DNA of 64,000 bases, from assembly GCF_029873475.1 (NCBI RefSeq), contig NZ_CP123499.1, positions 2,046,001 to 2,110,000 of the forward strand, written 5' to 3'. Source of the DNA: Arsenophonus sp. aPb (GTDB taxonomy: Bacteria > Pseudomonadota > Gammaproteobacteria > Enterobacterales > Enterobacteriaceae). A model generated the notes under the pieces. That model was not told the DNA's origin. It saw only the letters and a list, made by a program, of their open reading frames with translations, and made no database searches. Positions 29,531 through 37,494 of the stretch are shown in pieces. Position 1 is the first letter of the stretch; each line of letters starts with the position of its first letter. The translations under genes and the position numbers were made by a program.

Positions 29531-31360
29531 TCAAAATGGAAAAAATTCAGGTACAATAACAATAGTTATAGCCATCACTAAAAAAGTAAAAGGGACACCC
29601 AATTTAAGAAAATCGCTGAATTTATAGCCTCCAGGCGCCAAAATTAGGGTATTAACTGGTGAAGAAACTGGGGTCATAAAAGCCGCGGAAGCAGCAACAC
29701 TTATCACCATAGCAAATGGTATAGGCGAGACATTCATATGATTAGCGACAGCAATGGCAATCGGTGCCATTAATATTGCTGTTGCAGTATTAGAAATAAA
29801 TAATCCAATCACTGCACAAACAATAAATAAGCAAAGCAGCATTATCCTTGCTCCCATGCCACCGGCAATATCCATTAGCAAATTAACAATCAAATCGATA
29901 CCGCCGGTTTTTTGTAATGCCAAAGCAAAAGGCATCATACCAACAATCAGCATAATACTTGGCCAGTGTATGGCACGATAAGCACTTTCCATATCAATAC
30001 AGCGAAATTTTCCCATTAAAAGACACGCGATAAGCACAGCAATAAAATTAGGGATCTCATCTATTGCCATCATAGTAACCATTAATACCAAACAAAAAAT
30101 TGCATGTGGCGCTTGCGATGTAGCAGGCGCCACCGCTTCTACTTCAGCGGCCAAATTTAATACAATAAAATTACGCCTATCTGTTGACAATAAGCGAATT
30201 AATTTCCAGTCACCCACGATCAGTAAAATATCACCTAAACGCATTGGCTGATCAATTAATTTATCATCGACAGTTTTTCCTTCCCGGTATATGCCAACAA
30301 CATTAAGACCATAACGGGTGCGAAATTTAATTTCTCGCAATGTACTGCCTAATAACTCAGATTGCGGCGCTAAGGAAAACTCCGCCATTCCAACTTCACG
30401 CGAGCGAGCAGAGAAATATTCACCTCGCAAAATCATTGGTGCCAATTTTTGCTCATGGCAAAATTCATTGAGATCAACTTCACTATCAGACATATCAACT
30501 AATAACACATCACGTTCATGTAACTCCGTTGCAGCCGTTACACTTAGCATAAGTCGACGAAAACGATGCCAACGCTCAATACCAATAACATTGGCACCAT
30601 AACGTGAGCGTAAATGTAATTCATCGAGAGAGTAGCCTATTAAAGGGGAACCTGGGCTGATGGCCAAACAGCGAGCGCGACCTGTTAGCTTATAGTCACG
30701 AATAAAGTCGTGAAATGTTCGCTGATGAGGATTAATGCCCGCTGCAATTTCGCGGTTACCTAACCAACGACGAACCATCCACATATAAATAATTGCCAGC
30801 AACAGTACCGCAATCCCAATCGGCGTAATGGCGAAAAATTTGAATCCCGTATAACCTTCTCTGACTAGTTCACTGTTCACTATCATATTTGGCGGTGTCG
30901 CTACTAACGTCATCATACCACTAATGAGTCCAGCAAAGCCTAATGGCATCATCAAGCGTCCTGGTGGAATTTTCATTTGTTTTGCAACATTAAGAACAAC
31001 GGGAATAAAAATAGCAACAATGCCAGTGGAACTCATAAAAGCGCCTAAACCTGCAACTGTTATCATTAAAAAAATCAGCATCTTATTTTCATTATTACCG
31101 GCTACACCGACTAACCAATCACCAACTTGGTAGGCAATACCCGTGCGAACTAATCCCTCACTAAAAACAAAAAGTGCCGCAATTAGCAGCACATTAGGAT
31201 CACTAAAGCCGATTGTTGCTTGTTTAAGCGTTAGAGTTCCACTTAACACTAAGGCAACAATGACTAATAATGCAACCACATCCATACGGATCTTATTAGT
31301 CATAAAAAGCGTGACTACGATTAGCAGTAAAATTAATACCCATACCAGCTGGCTATTCAA
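29531..31360 (-). CDS. yfbS: SLC13/DASS-family transporter YfbS with two RCK_C domains
   Basis: A 609-residue inner-membrane transporter. Hydrophobic helices occur in the first about 200 and last about 220 residues, with conserved TPPNMIVNSEL and TPVSSPVNTLILAPGGY segments of the divalent anion/sodium symporter family. Two cytoplasmic TrkA-C (RCK_C) domains lie between them at about 210-380. The substrate is unknown. Length matches E. coli YfbS (610), and the position next to yfbR and yfbT is conserved. Confidence 0.9.
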   Translation of the reverse strand: MNSQLVWVLILLLIVVTLFMTNKIRMDVVALLVIVALVLSGTLTLKQATIGFSDPNVLLIAALFVFSEGLVRTGIAYQVGDWLVGVAGNNENKMLIFLMITVAGLGAFMSSTGIVAIFIPVVLNVAKQMKIPPGRLMMPLGFAGLISGMMTLVATPPNMIVNSELVREGYTGFKFFAITPIGIAVLLLAIIYMWMVRRWLGNREIAAGINPHQRTFHDFIRDYKLTGRARCLAISPGSPLIGYSLDELHLRSRYGANVIGIERWHRFRRLMLSVTAATELHERDVLLVDMSDSEVDLNEFCHEQKLAPMILRGEYFSARSREVGMAEFSLAPQSELLGSTLREIKFRTRYGLNVVGIYREGKTVDDKLIDQPMRLGDILLIVGDWKLIRLLSTDRRNFIVLNLAAEVEAVAPATSQAPHAIFCLVLMVTMMAIDEIPNFIAVLIACLLMGKFRCIDMESAYRAIHWPSIMLIVGMMPFALALQKTGGIDLIVNLLMDIAGGMGARIMLLCLFIVCAVIGLFISNTATAILMAPIAIAVANHMNVSPIPFAMVISVAASAAFMTPVSSPVNTLILAPGGYKFSDFLKLGVPFTFLVMAITIVIVPEFFPF

Positions 31361-31447
31361 AATGACCTCAAATTAAGTCTATTCATCAGGCTCATTTGTC
31401 ATAAATAGTGCAAATTAGCCGGCCTACTCTATGAAATTGACATCTAT

Positions 31448-32113
31448 TTAACGCTGAGTCACCGTAACAACACCTTGGTTATCTGGTTTTGAAATATTTA
31501 ATTCAGTAAATGATTTGATAATTAGCGATATTTCTTCTCGCCGTGCCATACCTGCTGGCGCATGAACAGCAATAACCTGGCAACCCGCATCTAAAGCAGA
31601 ATAGATTCCTGCCTGTGCATCTTCAACTGCAATACACGCTTCTGGCGGTAAATTTAGTAGTTGCGCACCAAGCAAAAATGGATCTGGCTGCGGTTTACCT
31701 TGTTCAACCCGTTCAATCGTGACCCAGTGTTTTGGTTCCGGCAAGCCTGCGGCTTTACTGCGATTAAAAGCAATTGGAATTGTGCCTGAAGTCACTATTG
31801 CCCATGGAATAGCAAATGTATTTAGTTGTTCGAGTAGATCAATCGCACCGGGTAAGGCCACAATGCCTGTCATATTGGCTGCTTCCAAATTTTCTAGCCA
31901 ATAAAAAACTTGATCAATTTCAGTTTCAGTGGCATTTGGCATAAAATGACGGATAGAATTTATTGCCGGTTTGCCATGAATATAGTGCAAAACCTCTGTT
32001 TCTGAAACACCGATTCGACGGCTAAATTCTCGCCAACAATGTTCAACGTTTGGTAAAGAATCAACTAGGGTGCCATCCAAATCAAATAGAAATCCCTTAC
32101 ATTTTAATACCAT
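31448..32113 (-). CDS. hxpA: HAD-family sugar phosphatase HxpA (YfbT)
   Basis: A 221-residue haloacid-dehalogenase phosphatase. The nucleophile motif FDLDGTLVDS has Asp11 and Asp13; motif II is in VTSG, motif III Lys in GKPQPDPF and motif IV in VEDAQAG. In E. coli the homologue dephosphorylates several sugar phosphates in the cytoplasm. It is 18 bases upstream-coupled to yfbU on the same strand. Confidence 0.92.
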   Translation of the reverse strand: MVLKCKGFLFDLDGTLVDSLPNVEHCWREFSRRIGVSETEVLHYIHGKPAINSIRHFMPNATETEIDQVFYWLENLEAANMTGIVALPGAIDLLEQLNTFAIPWAIVTSGTIPIAFNRSKAAGLPEPKHWVTIERVEQGKPQPDPFLLGAQLLNLPPEACIAVEDAQAGIYSALDAGCQVIAVHAPAGMARREEISLIIKSFTELNISKPDNQGVVTVTQR

Positions 32114-32131
32114 TGATGCTCCTTAGATAAG

Positions 32132-32626
32132 TCATGCATTAATGATTTGATTAATTTCTACTGCACAAAGATGATACTGACGCGGACAAGAAATCCAAAC
32201 ATTTAACATTCTCAGATACTTATCCCACATGGGTGTTTGAGCATTAAAATCATCGCTACCACGCACAAAATGACGATAACGACCTTCACTATTCACCAAA
32301 AAACGAACATAATTGAGGTAATGCGCTTCCGTAACCGCATCAAAGCCTAAAAAGATAACTCTTTTGTCCGTAATATCAGCTTTAGACGATAGATTTTCCC
32401 ACGAAACTTGTAAGGCATGATACATTTCCATAATATCAATGATAGTCTGGCAATTTTCTTCTGACAACTCAGCAAAATCTTGTTCTAACTCTTTTATTTG
32501 CAAGCCAAAACCACCTTCAATGATAGTTTGACAGCGTTGATAGCGTTTGGCATTATCCGGATCAAGCAGGATCAGCATTTTATATTGGTTAGACAGAATT
32601 AAGCGTTGTGCATGGGTCATTTCCAT
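32132..32626 (-). CDS. yfbU: YfbU family protein
   Basis: A 164-residue conserved enterobacterial protein of unknown function, recognised by MEMTHAQRLILSNQYKML at the start, DIMEMYHAL in the middle and YHLCAVEINQIINA at the end, with full-length agreement to E. coli YfbU. It precedes hxpA on the same strand and probably shares its transcript. Confidence 0.93.
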   Translation of the reverse strand: MEMTHAQRLILSNQYKMLILLDPDNAKRYQRCQTIIEGGFGLQIKELEQDFAELSEENCQTIIDIMEMYHALQVSWENLSSKADITDKRVIFLGFDAVTEAHYLNYVRFLVNSEGRYRHFVRGSDDFNAQTPMWDKYLRMLNVWISCPRQYHLCAVEINQIINA

Positions 32627-32807
32627 TATGGCTCTCCGAGTACTAGGAAATTGTTAAATCATCGCATTACCGCCCTGCCTTTTATAGTGATAACACACCT
32701 TTTATTGATCTAAAAAGGCTTTTCAAGCATTAACCATTAAAAAACTATTTTCTAATGCCAGTTATCTCTATTTCTGACTAGCTAACCCTGTATCCTTTCA
32801 ATTTAAG

Positions 32808-33263
32808 TTAAATACCATCAATAAAAGAGCGATCTAATTGTTTGAAAGCACGTTTTAACAATTCTGCTAATGTTTGATAAGTCGGTGTGCCTTTAACTGG
32901 CGTGATGGTAATTCCAGCTTGAGTAAATTTTTCACGAATTTCATAAAACCAACTAAGTAATGCAGAGGGTAGTGGCGTAACTGAACGCTTACCTAACCAC
33001 CATAGTCCCTGCAAAGGTAAGCTACAAGCAAAAAGCGCTGTCGTTACAGCCGGCCCCAGCTGCCCCCCTAATGCAATCTGCCAGGTAAGAGTAAAAACAG
33101 CAACAGCAGGCATATAACGAATCGCAAATCGGCTAGCGGTGATCACGCGATGCTCGGGGAAAATAGGCATCAAACATTTCTCTAACGGAAATGTCTTGGC
33201 ATACTGCCGACCTAGTTTCAACTTTTGTATGAAACCCGGGGTCGTTTCTGGTGTCGTATTCAT
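32808..33263 (-). CDS. yfbV: YfbV (UPF0208) inner-membrane protein
   Basis: A 151-residue protein with two hydrophobic segments in the middle (including AVFTLTWQIALGGQLGPAV and LPLQGLWWLGKRSVTPLP) and a soluble C-terminal tail, matching E. coli YfbV, for which a chromosome-organisation role near the Ter region has been proposed. I start at the ATG at 33263, which has GAGG six bases upstream, rather than the ATG at 33284. It is divergent from ackA. Confidence 0.92.
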   Translation of the reverse strand: MNTTPETTPGFIQKLKLGRQYAKTFPLEKCLMPIFPEHRVITASRFAIRYMPAVAVFTLTWQIALGGQLGPAVTTALFACSLPLQGLWWLGKRSVTPLPSALLSWFYEIREKFTQAGITITPVKGTPTYQTLAELLKRAFKQLDRSFIDGI

Positions 33264-33680
33264 TAATACCTCATATGACTTCAATCAATTTTTCATGCAA
33301 AATTTAAAATAAATGTATAAAGCATAAAATCTTTTTAGTAGAATTTAGGGGGCAACATCAGTTGCCTGAGGCTACGATTTCTATAATCTATAGAAAAACT
33401 TATATCATATAAAGTTTATATTTGGTCTATTACTATGTTTTCAATCCATAATGTTAATATTATATTGCATCTTTAATATCAACATGGCAAACATAGTTAT
33501 TTAGTCGATAAATACGATTAAAATATCATAATATTGCGTAAATATGATATTAATCATTCAATATGATCCCAGGGATAAGCTAGGCTACTAGCATTCTATT
33601 GGATTGATGTTTATTAACCCTAGTCTTCCTGGTTAATCTGACAAAGAAGACTGCATGATAACGATATAGTAGGTAATTCC
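33264..33680. other. Divergent regulatory region yfbV/ackA
   Basis: About 415 bases of AT-rich DNA with no coding potential that separate divergent yfbV and ackA. It must carry the ackA-pta promoter. An FNR-like half-conserved palindrome lies at 33604-33617. Confidence 0.5.
33604..33617. promoter_or_regulatory. Candidate FNR-type site upstream of ackA
   Basis: TTGATGTTTATTAA matches the FNR consensus TTGATNNNNATCAA at nine of ten specified positions, 64 bases before the ackA start. Anaerobic control of ackA-pta would make sense, but AT-rich DNA produces such matches by chance, so this is a candidate only. Confidence 0.3.
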
Positions 33681-34883
33681 ATGTCAAGTAAGCTGGTACT
33701 TGTCCTCAACTGCGGTAGCTCTTCCCTTAAATTTGCTATCATTGATCCTGTTAACGGCGAAGAACAACTATCTGGTTTAGCAGAATGTTTTCATCTACCA
33801 GAAGCCCGCATTAAATGGAAAATAGATGGCACAAAAAACGAAGCTGCTTTAGGCGCAGGCGCTGCACACAGTGAAGCAATGACTTTCATAGTCAATCAAA
33901 TTCTCACCCAAAAACCAGAATTAGCCCAAGCCATTTCTGCTATTGGTCATCGTATTGTTCATGGCGGTGAAAAATTTACCCAATCGGTTGTTATCAATGA
34001 TGAAGTCGTTGCAGGCATTAAAGCATCTATTCCATTTGCGCCATTACATAATCCTGCTGGCATTATTGGACTTGAGGAAGCGAAAAAAGCATTTCCACAT
34101 TTAAATGACAAACATGTCGCTGTATTTGATACCGCCTTCCATCAAACGATGCCGGTTGAAGCTTATTTATATGCGCTGCCTTATAATCTTTATAAAGAAC
34201 ATGGTATCCGTCGTTACGGCGCTCACGGTACCAGCCACTATTATGTTTCCCGGCAAGCAGCCAAAGAACTGAATAAATCGATCAATGAATTGAATGTGAT
34301 CACCTGCCATTTGGGCAATGGCGGATCGGTTACTGCGGTAGTGAATGGACAATCTGTTGATACCTCGATGGGTCTTACACCACTAGAAGGCTTAGTGATG
34401 GGAACGCGCAGTGGTGATATCGATCCGGCTATTGTGTTCCATCTTCATGACGCCTTAGGTATGAGTGTTGATAAGATTAATACATTATTAACCAAAGAGT
34501 CCGGCATACTTGGATTAACTGAAGTCACCAACGATTGTCGTTATGTCGAAGACAATTATGACACTAAGCCAGATGCAAAACGGGCAATGGATGTCTATTG
34601 TCATCGTTTAGCCAAATATATCGCCGCTTACTGTGCATTAATGGAAGGGCGATTAGATGCTATTATTTTCACCGGTGGTATTGGAGAAAACTCAGCCCTG
34701 GTACGTGAATTAACGCTTAAAAAATTATCTTTAATAGGCATTAAGTATGATCACGAGCGCAATTTAGCCGCACGCTTTGGCAAATCAGGCAAGATCACCA
34801 CTGACGATAGCATCCCTGCTCTGGTTATTCCAACCAATGAAGAGTTAGTTATTGCTCAGGACGCTAGCCGCCTAACGGCATAA
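33681..34883 (+). CDS. ackA: Acetate kinase AckA
   Basis: A 400-residue enzyme that makes ATP and acetate from acetyl phosphate. The N-terminal phosphate-binding NCGSSSLKFA, the central CHLGNGGSVTAV, MGLTPLEGLVMGTRSGDIDP and the C-terminal FTGGIGENS are intact. Length equals E. coli AckA. It forms an operon with pta, from which it is separated by 73 bases with a small hairpin. Confidence 0.97.
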   Translation: MSSKLVLVLNCGSSSLKFAIIDPVNGEEQLSGLAECFHLPEARIKWKIDGTKNEAALGAGAAHSEAMTFIVNQILTQKPELAQAISAIGHRIVHGGEKFTQSVVINDEVVAGIKASIPFAPLHNPAGIIGLEEAKKAFPHLNDKHVAVFDTAFHQTMPVEAYLYALPYNLYKEHGIRRYGAHGTSHYYVSRQAAKELNKSINELNVITCHLGNGGSVTAVVNGQSVDTSMGLTPLEGLVMGTRSGDIDPAIVFHLHDALGMSVDKINTLLTKESGILGLTEVTNDCRYVEDNYDTKPDAKRAMDVYCHRLAKYIAAYCALMEGRLDAIIFTGGIGENSALVRELTLKKLSLIGIKYDHERNLAARFGKSGKITTDDSIPALVIPTNEELVIAQDASRLTA

Positions 34884-34894
34884 ATAGATTAGAG

Positions 34895-34918
34895 ACTGCC
34901 AGTTTACCAATTGGCAGT
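34895..34918 (+). other. Intercistronic hairpin between ackA and pta
   Basis: ACTGCCA and TGGCAGT form a 7-bp stem with a 10-base loop and no T run. It more likely modulates mRNA stability or partial read-through than ends transcription. Confidence 0.5.
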
Positions 34919-34956
34919 ACTAGGTTGAACATCTTGCAACTGTTAAAGAGGTACCT

Positions 34957-37092
34957 GTGTCCCGTACAATAATGTTAATACCGACTGACATTAGTGTTGG
35001 TTTAACCAGCGTCAGTTTAGGGGTCGTCCGTTCAATGGAACAAAAAGGGGTTAGTGTAACGGTTTTTAAGCCCATTGCTCAACCCCGTTTTGGTGATAAA
35101 GATCAGACAACTGAAGTTTTACGCTCCCATTCTAGTGTTCAGGTCGCTGAACCACTAAAAATGAGTTATGTTGAATCTCTACTGGCGAATGATCAAAAAG
35201 ATGTTTTAATGGAAGAGATTGTTGCCCGTTATCATGACAATACGCAACAGGCTGAAGTTATTCTGATCGAAGGTTTAATGCCTACCCGTAAGCACCCTTT
35301 TGCCCAATCGTTAAATTACGATATCGCCAAAACGTTGGGCGCTGACGTTATTTTTGTCACCGCATTAGGTAACAACACACCGGAACAATTAAAAGAGCGC
35401 ATTGAGTTAGCCCGCGCCGAGTTTGGTGGTGTACAAAATAAAAATATCACCGGGGTGATTATTAATAAACTTAACGCGCCGGTTGATGAGCATGGCCGTA
35501 CCCGCCCTGATTTATCGGAAATATTTGACGAGTCGACTAAAGCCACAATCACAAAAATTGATAGCAAAACGTTAGCTAGCAATAGTCCACTGCCAATATT
35601 GGGTTGTATTCCGTGGAATTTTGATCTGATAGCCACTCGTGGTATTGATATTGCTAATCATCTGAATGCCTCCATTATCAATGAAGGCGCACTACAAACC
35701 CGGCGCATAAAATCAGTTATTTTCTGCGCTCGCAGTGTGCCCAATATGGTAGAGCTGTTTCGTCCCGGCTCATTGCTAGTGACCTCTTCTGATCGCCCTG
35801 ATGTTATTGTATCTGCCTGTTTAGCGGCCATGAATGGTGTCGAAATTGGTGCATTACTATTAACAGGTGGTTACCCTATTGCCAAGCCAATACACTCCCT
35901 TTGTCACCGCGCTTTTGAAACCGGTTTACCAGTACTGATGGTAGATACCAATACCTGGCAAACTTCGTTAAGTCTGCAAAGTTTTAGTTTAGAAGTGCAT
36001 GCGGATGATCATGAGCGGATTGAAAAAATTCAAAACTATGTTGCCCTGCATATCAATCAGCAATGGATTGATTCACTGACGGCTGATTCTGAACGTCCTA
36101 AACGGCTATCACCTCCCGCTTTTCGCTATCAATTAACGGAATTAGCGCGAAAAGCTAACAAACGTATCGTACTACCGGAAGGTAATGAACCTCGTACGGT
36201 AAAAGCGGCGGCTATTTGTGCTGAAAGGGGCATTGCCACCTGTATCCTGTTAGGTGAGCCCGATGAAATAAAACGGGTTGCTGCCGCGCAAGGGGTTGAA
36301 TTAGGCGCCGGAATCGAAATTGTGGCACCTAAATCAGTACGGAAAAATTACGTAGAGCGTTTAGTTGAGCTGCGTAAAAATAAAGGCATGACTGAAATTG
36401 TGGCGCGTGAACAGTTAGAAGATAATGTGGTGTTAGGCACCATGATGCTGGAAAAAAATGAGGTTGATGGTTTAGTTTCCGGCGCTGTTCATACCACGGC
36501 AAATACTATTCGCCCACCGTTACAACTGATCAAAACCGCCCCTGGTAGCTCAATCGTCTCTTCGATATTCTTTATGCTATTACCTGAGCAGGTGTTAGTT
36601 TATGGTGACTGCGCAATAAATCCAGATCCAACGGCGGAACAATTATCAGAAATCGCCATCCAGTCCGCAGATTCAGCCAAATCATTTGGTATTGAGCCGC
36701 GAGTGGCAATGATCTCTTATTCTACCGGTAACTCCGGTGCCGGCAGTGACGTAGACAAAGTGCGTGAAGCAACCCGTTTAGCACAAGCAAAACGACCAGA
36801 TTTAGTAATCGACGGTCCTTTACAATATGATGCAGCCATTATGGCCGATGTGGCTAAATCTAAAGCACCAAATTCACCGGTAGCCGGTCAAGCAACGGTG
36901 TTTATATTCCCAGATCTTAATACTGGTAACACCACTTATAAAGCGGTGCAACGCTCAGCCAATCTGGTTTCTATCGGCCCAATGCTACAGGGTATGCGTA
37001 AACCGGTTAATGATTTGTCCCGTGGCGCATTGGTTGATGATATTGTTTATACCATTGCTCTTACCGCCATTCAGGCAACGCAAAATAACTGA
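34957..37092 (+). CDS. pta: Phosphate acetyltransferase Pta
   Basis: A 711-residue enzyme that interconverts acetyl-CoA and acetyl phosphate. An N-terminal CobQ/AAA-like domain (to about 200) and a DRTGG regulatory domain (about 215-330) precede the catalytic PTA_PTB domain (about 390-705) with VSGAVHTTANTIRPPLQLIK and SYSTGNSGAGSDVDKV. The start is GTG, with AAAGAGG upstream, giving the E. coli N-terminus MSRTIML. The last 316 coding bases and the terminator recur as a degraded copy 3605 bases downstream, beyond tccC. Confidence 0.97.
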   Translation: MSRTIMLIPTDISVGLTSVSLGVVRSMEQKGVSVTVFKPIAQPRFGDKDQTTEVLRSHSSVQVAEPLKMSYVESLLANDQKDVLMEEIVARYHDNTQQAEVILIEGLMPTRKHPFAQSLNYDIAKTLGADVIFVTALGNNTPEQLKERIELARAEFGGVQNKNITGVIINKLNAPVDEHGRTRPDLSEIFDESTKATITKIDSKTLASNSPLPILGCIPWNFDLIATRGIDIANHLNASIINEGALQTRRIKSVIFCARSVPNMVELFRPGSLLVTSSDRPDVIVSACLAAMNGVEIGALLLTGGYPIAKPIHSLCHRAFETGLPVLMVDTNTWQTSLSLQSFSLEVHADDHERIEKIQNYVALHINQQWIDSLTADSERPKRLSPPAFRYQLTELARKANKRIVLPEGNEPRTVKAAAICAERGIATCILLGEPDEIKRVAAAQGVELGAGIEIVAPKSVRKNYVERLVELRKNKGMTEIVAREQLEDNVVLGTMMLEKNEVDGLVSGAVHTTANTIRPPLQLIKTAPGSSIVSSIFFMLLPEQVLVYGDCAINPDPTAEQLSEIAIQSADSAKSFGIEPRVAMISYSTGNSGAGSDVDKVREATRLAQAKRPDLVIDGPLQYDAAIMADVAKSKAPNSPVAGQATVFIFPDLNTGNTTYKAVQRSANLVSIGPMLQGMRKPVNDLSRGALVDDIVYTIALTAIQATQNN

Positions 37093-37141
37093 TTTTTTCT
37101 GGCTGACAAAAAAGCTGAAATACAGAGTATTTCAGCTTTTT
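36777..37141 (+). repeat. Direct repeat, copy 1 (pta 3' end plus terminator)
   Basis: The last part of pta and its terminator align without any gap to 40382-40746, at a constant offset of 3605 bases. Counting by hand, 36781-37020 differs at 45 of 240 positions, whereas 37021-37141 is identical at all 121 positions. The two copies bracket tccC. Confidence 0.95.
37111..37141 (+). terminator. Rho-independent terminator of ackA-pta
   Basis: A perfect 12-bp stem AAAGCTGAAATA/TATTTCAGCTTT with a CAGAG loop and flanking A and T runs, 18 bases after the pta stop. The symmetry suggests it could work in both directions. Confidence 0.9.
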
Positions 37142-37494
37142 CTTTACATAAAATACAGGCAATATCCACTAATAAATTGAAAACAATTGTGTTATACATC
37201 ATAAAAAAGATTTAAAATCAATACATTACAAATTTAACATTCCTCAAAGAATAAAATTTCCCCACTAACTGATAACAATAATTAATAATAAAAGGCGTTA
37301 ATCTAAATACATAATATTTATATTCTGATTTAATTTAATACAAAATATTATCTTTAGATAAAAGGCGAATTAATAATAGATATATTTAACGCTAAGTTTT
37401 TCGTTATACTAACCAAACTCACCGCTAAAATACCTATAAGTAAGTAGTGGTGAGGGTAATATTCATAACCCTTAAATTTAACATCGGAGGTTTT
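37142..37494. other. AT-rich spacer between pta and tccC
   Basis: About 350 bases, very AT-rich, without coding potential. It contains whatever promoter drives tccC; no hexamers could be picked out reliably. A CGGAGG ribosome-binding site lies at its end. Confidence 0.5.

Noticed and set aside
37447..37494. Upstream extension of tccC by 16 codons.
   Set aside because: No ribosome-binding site there, whereas CGGAGG stands exactly before the ATG at 37495, and the usual TccC N-terminus begins there.
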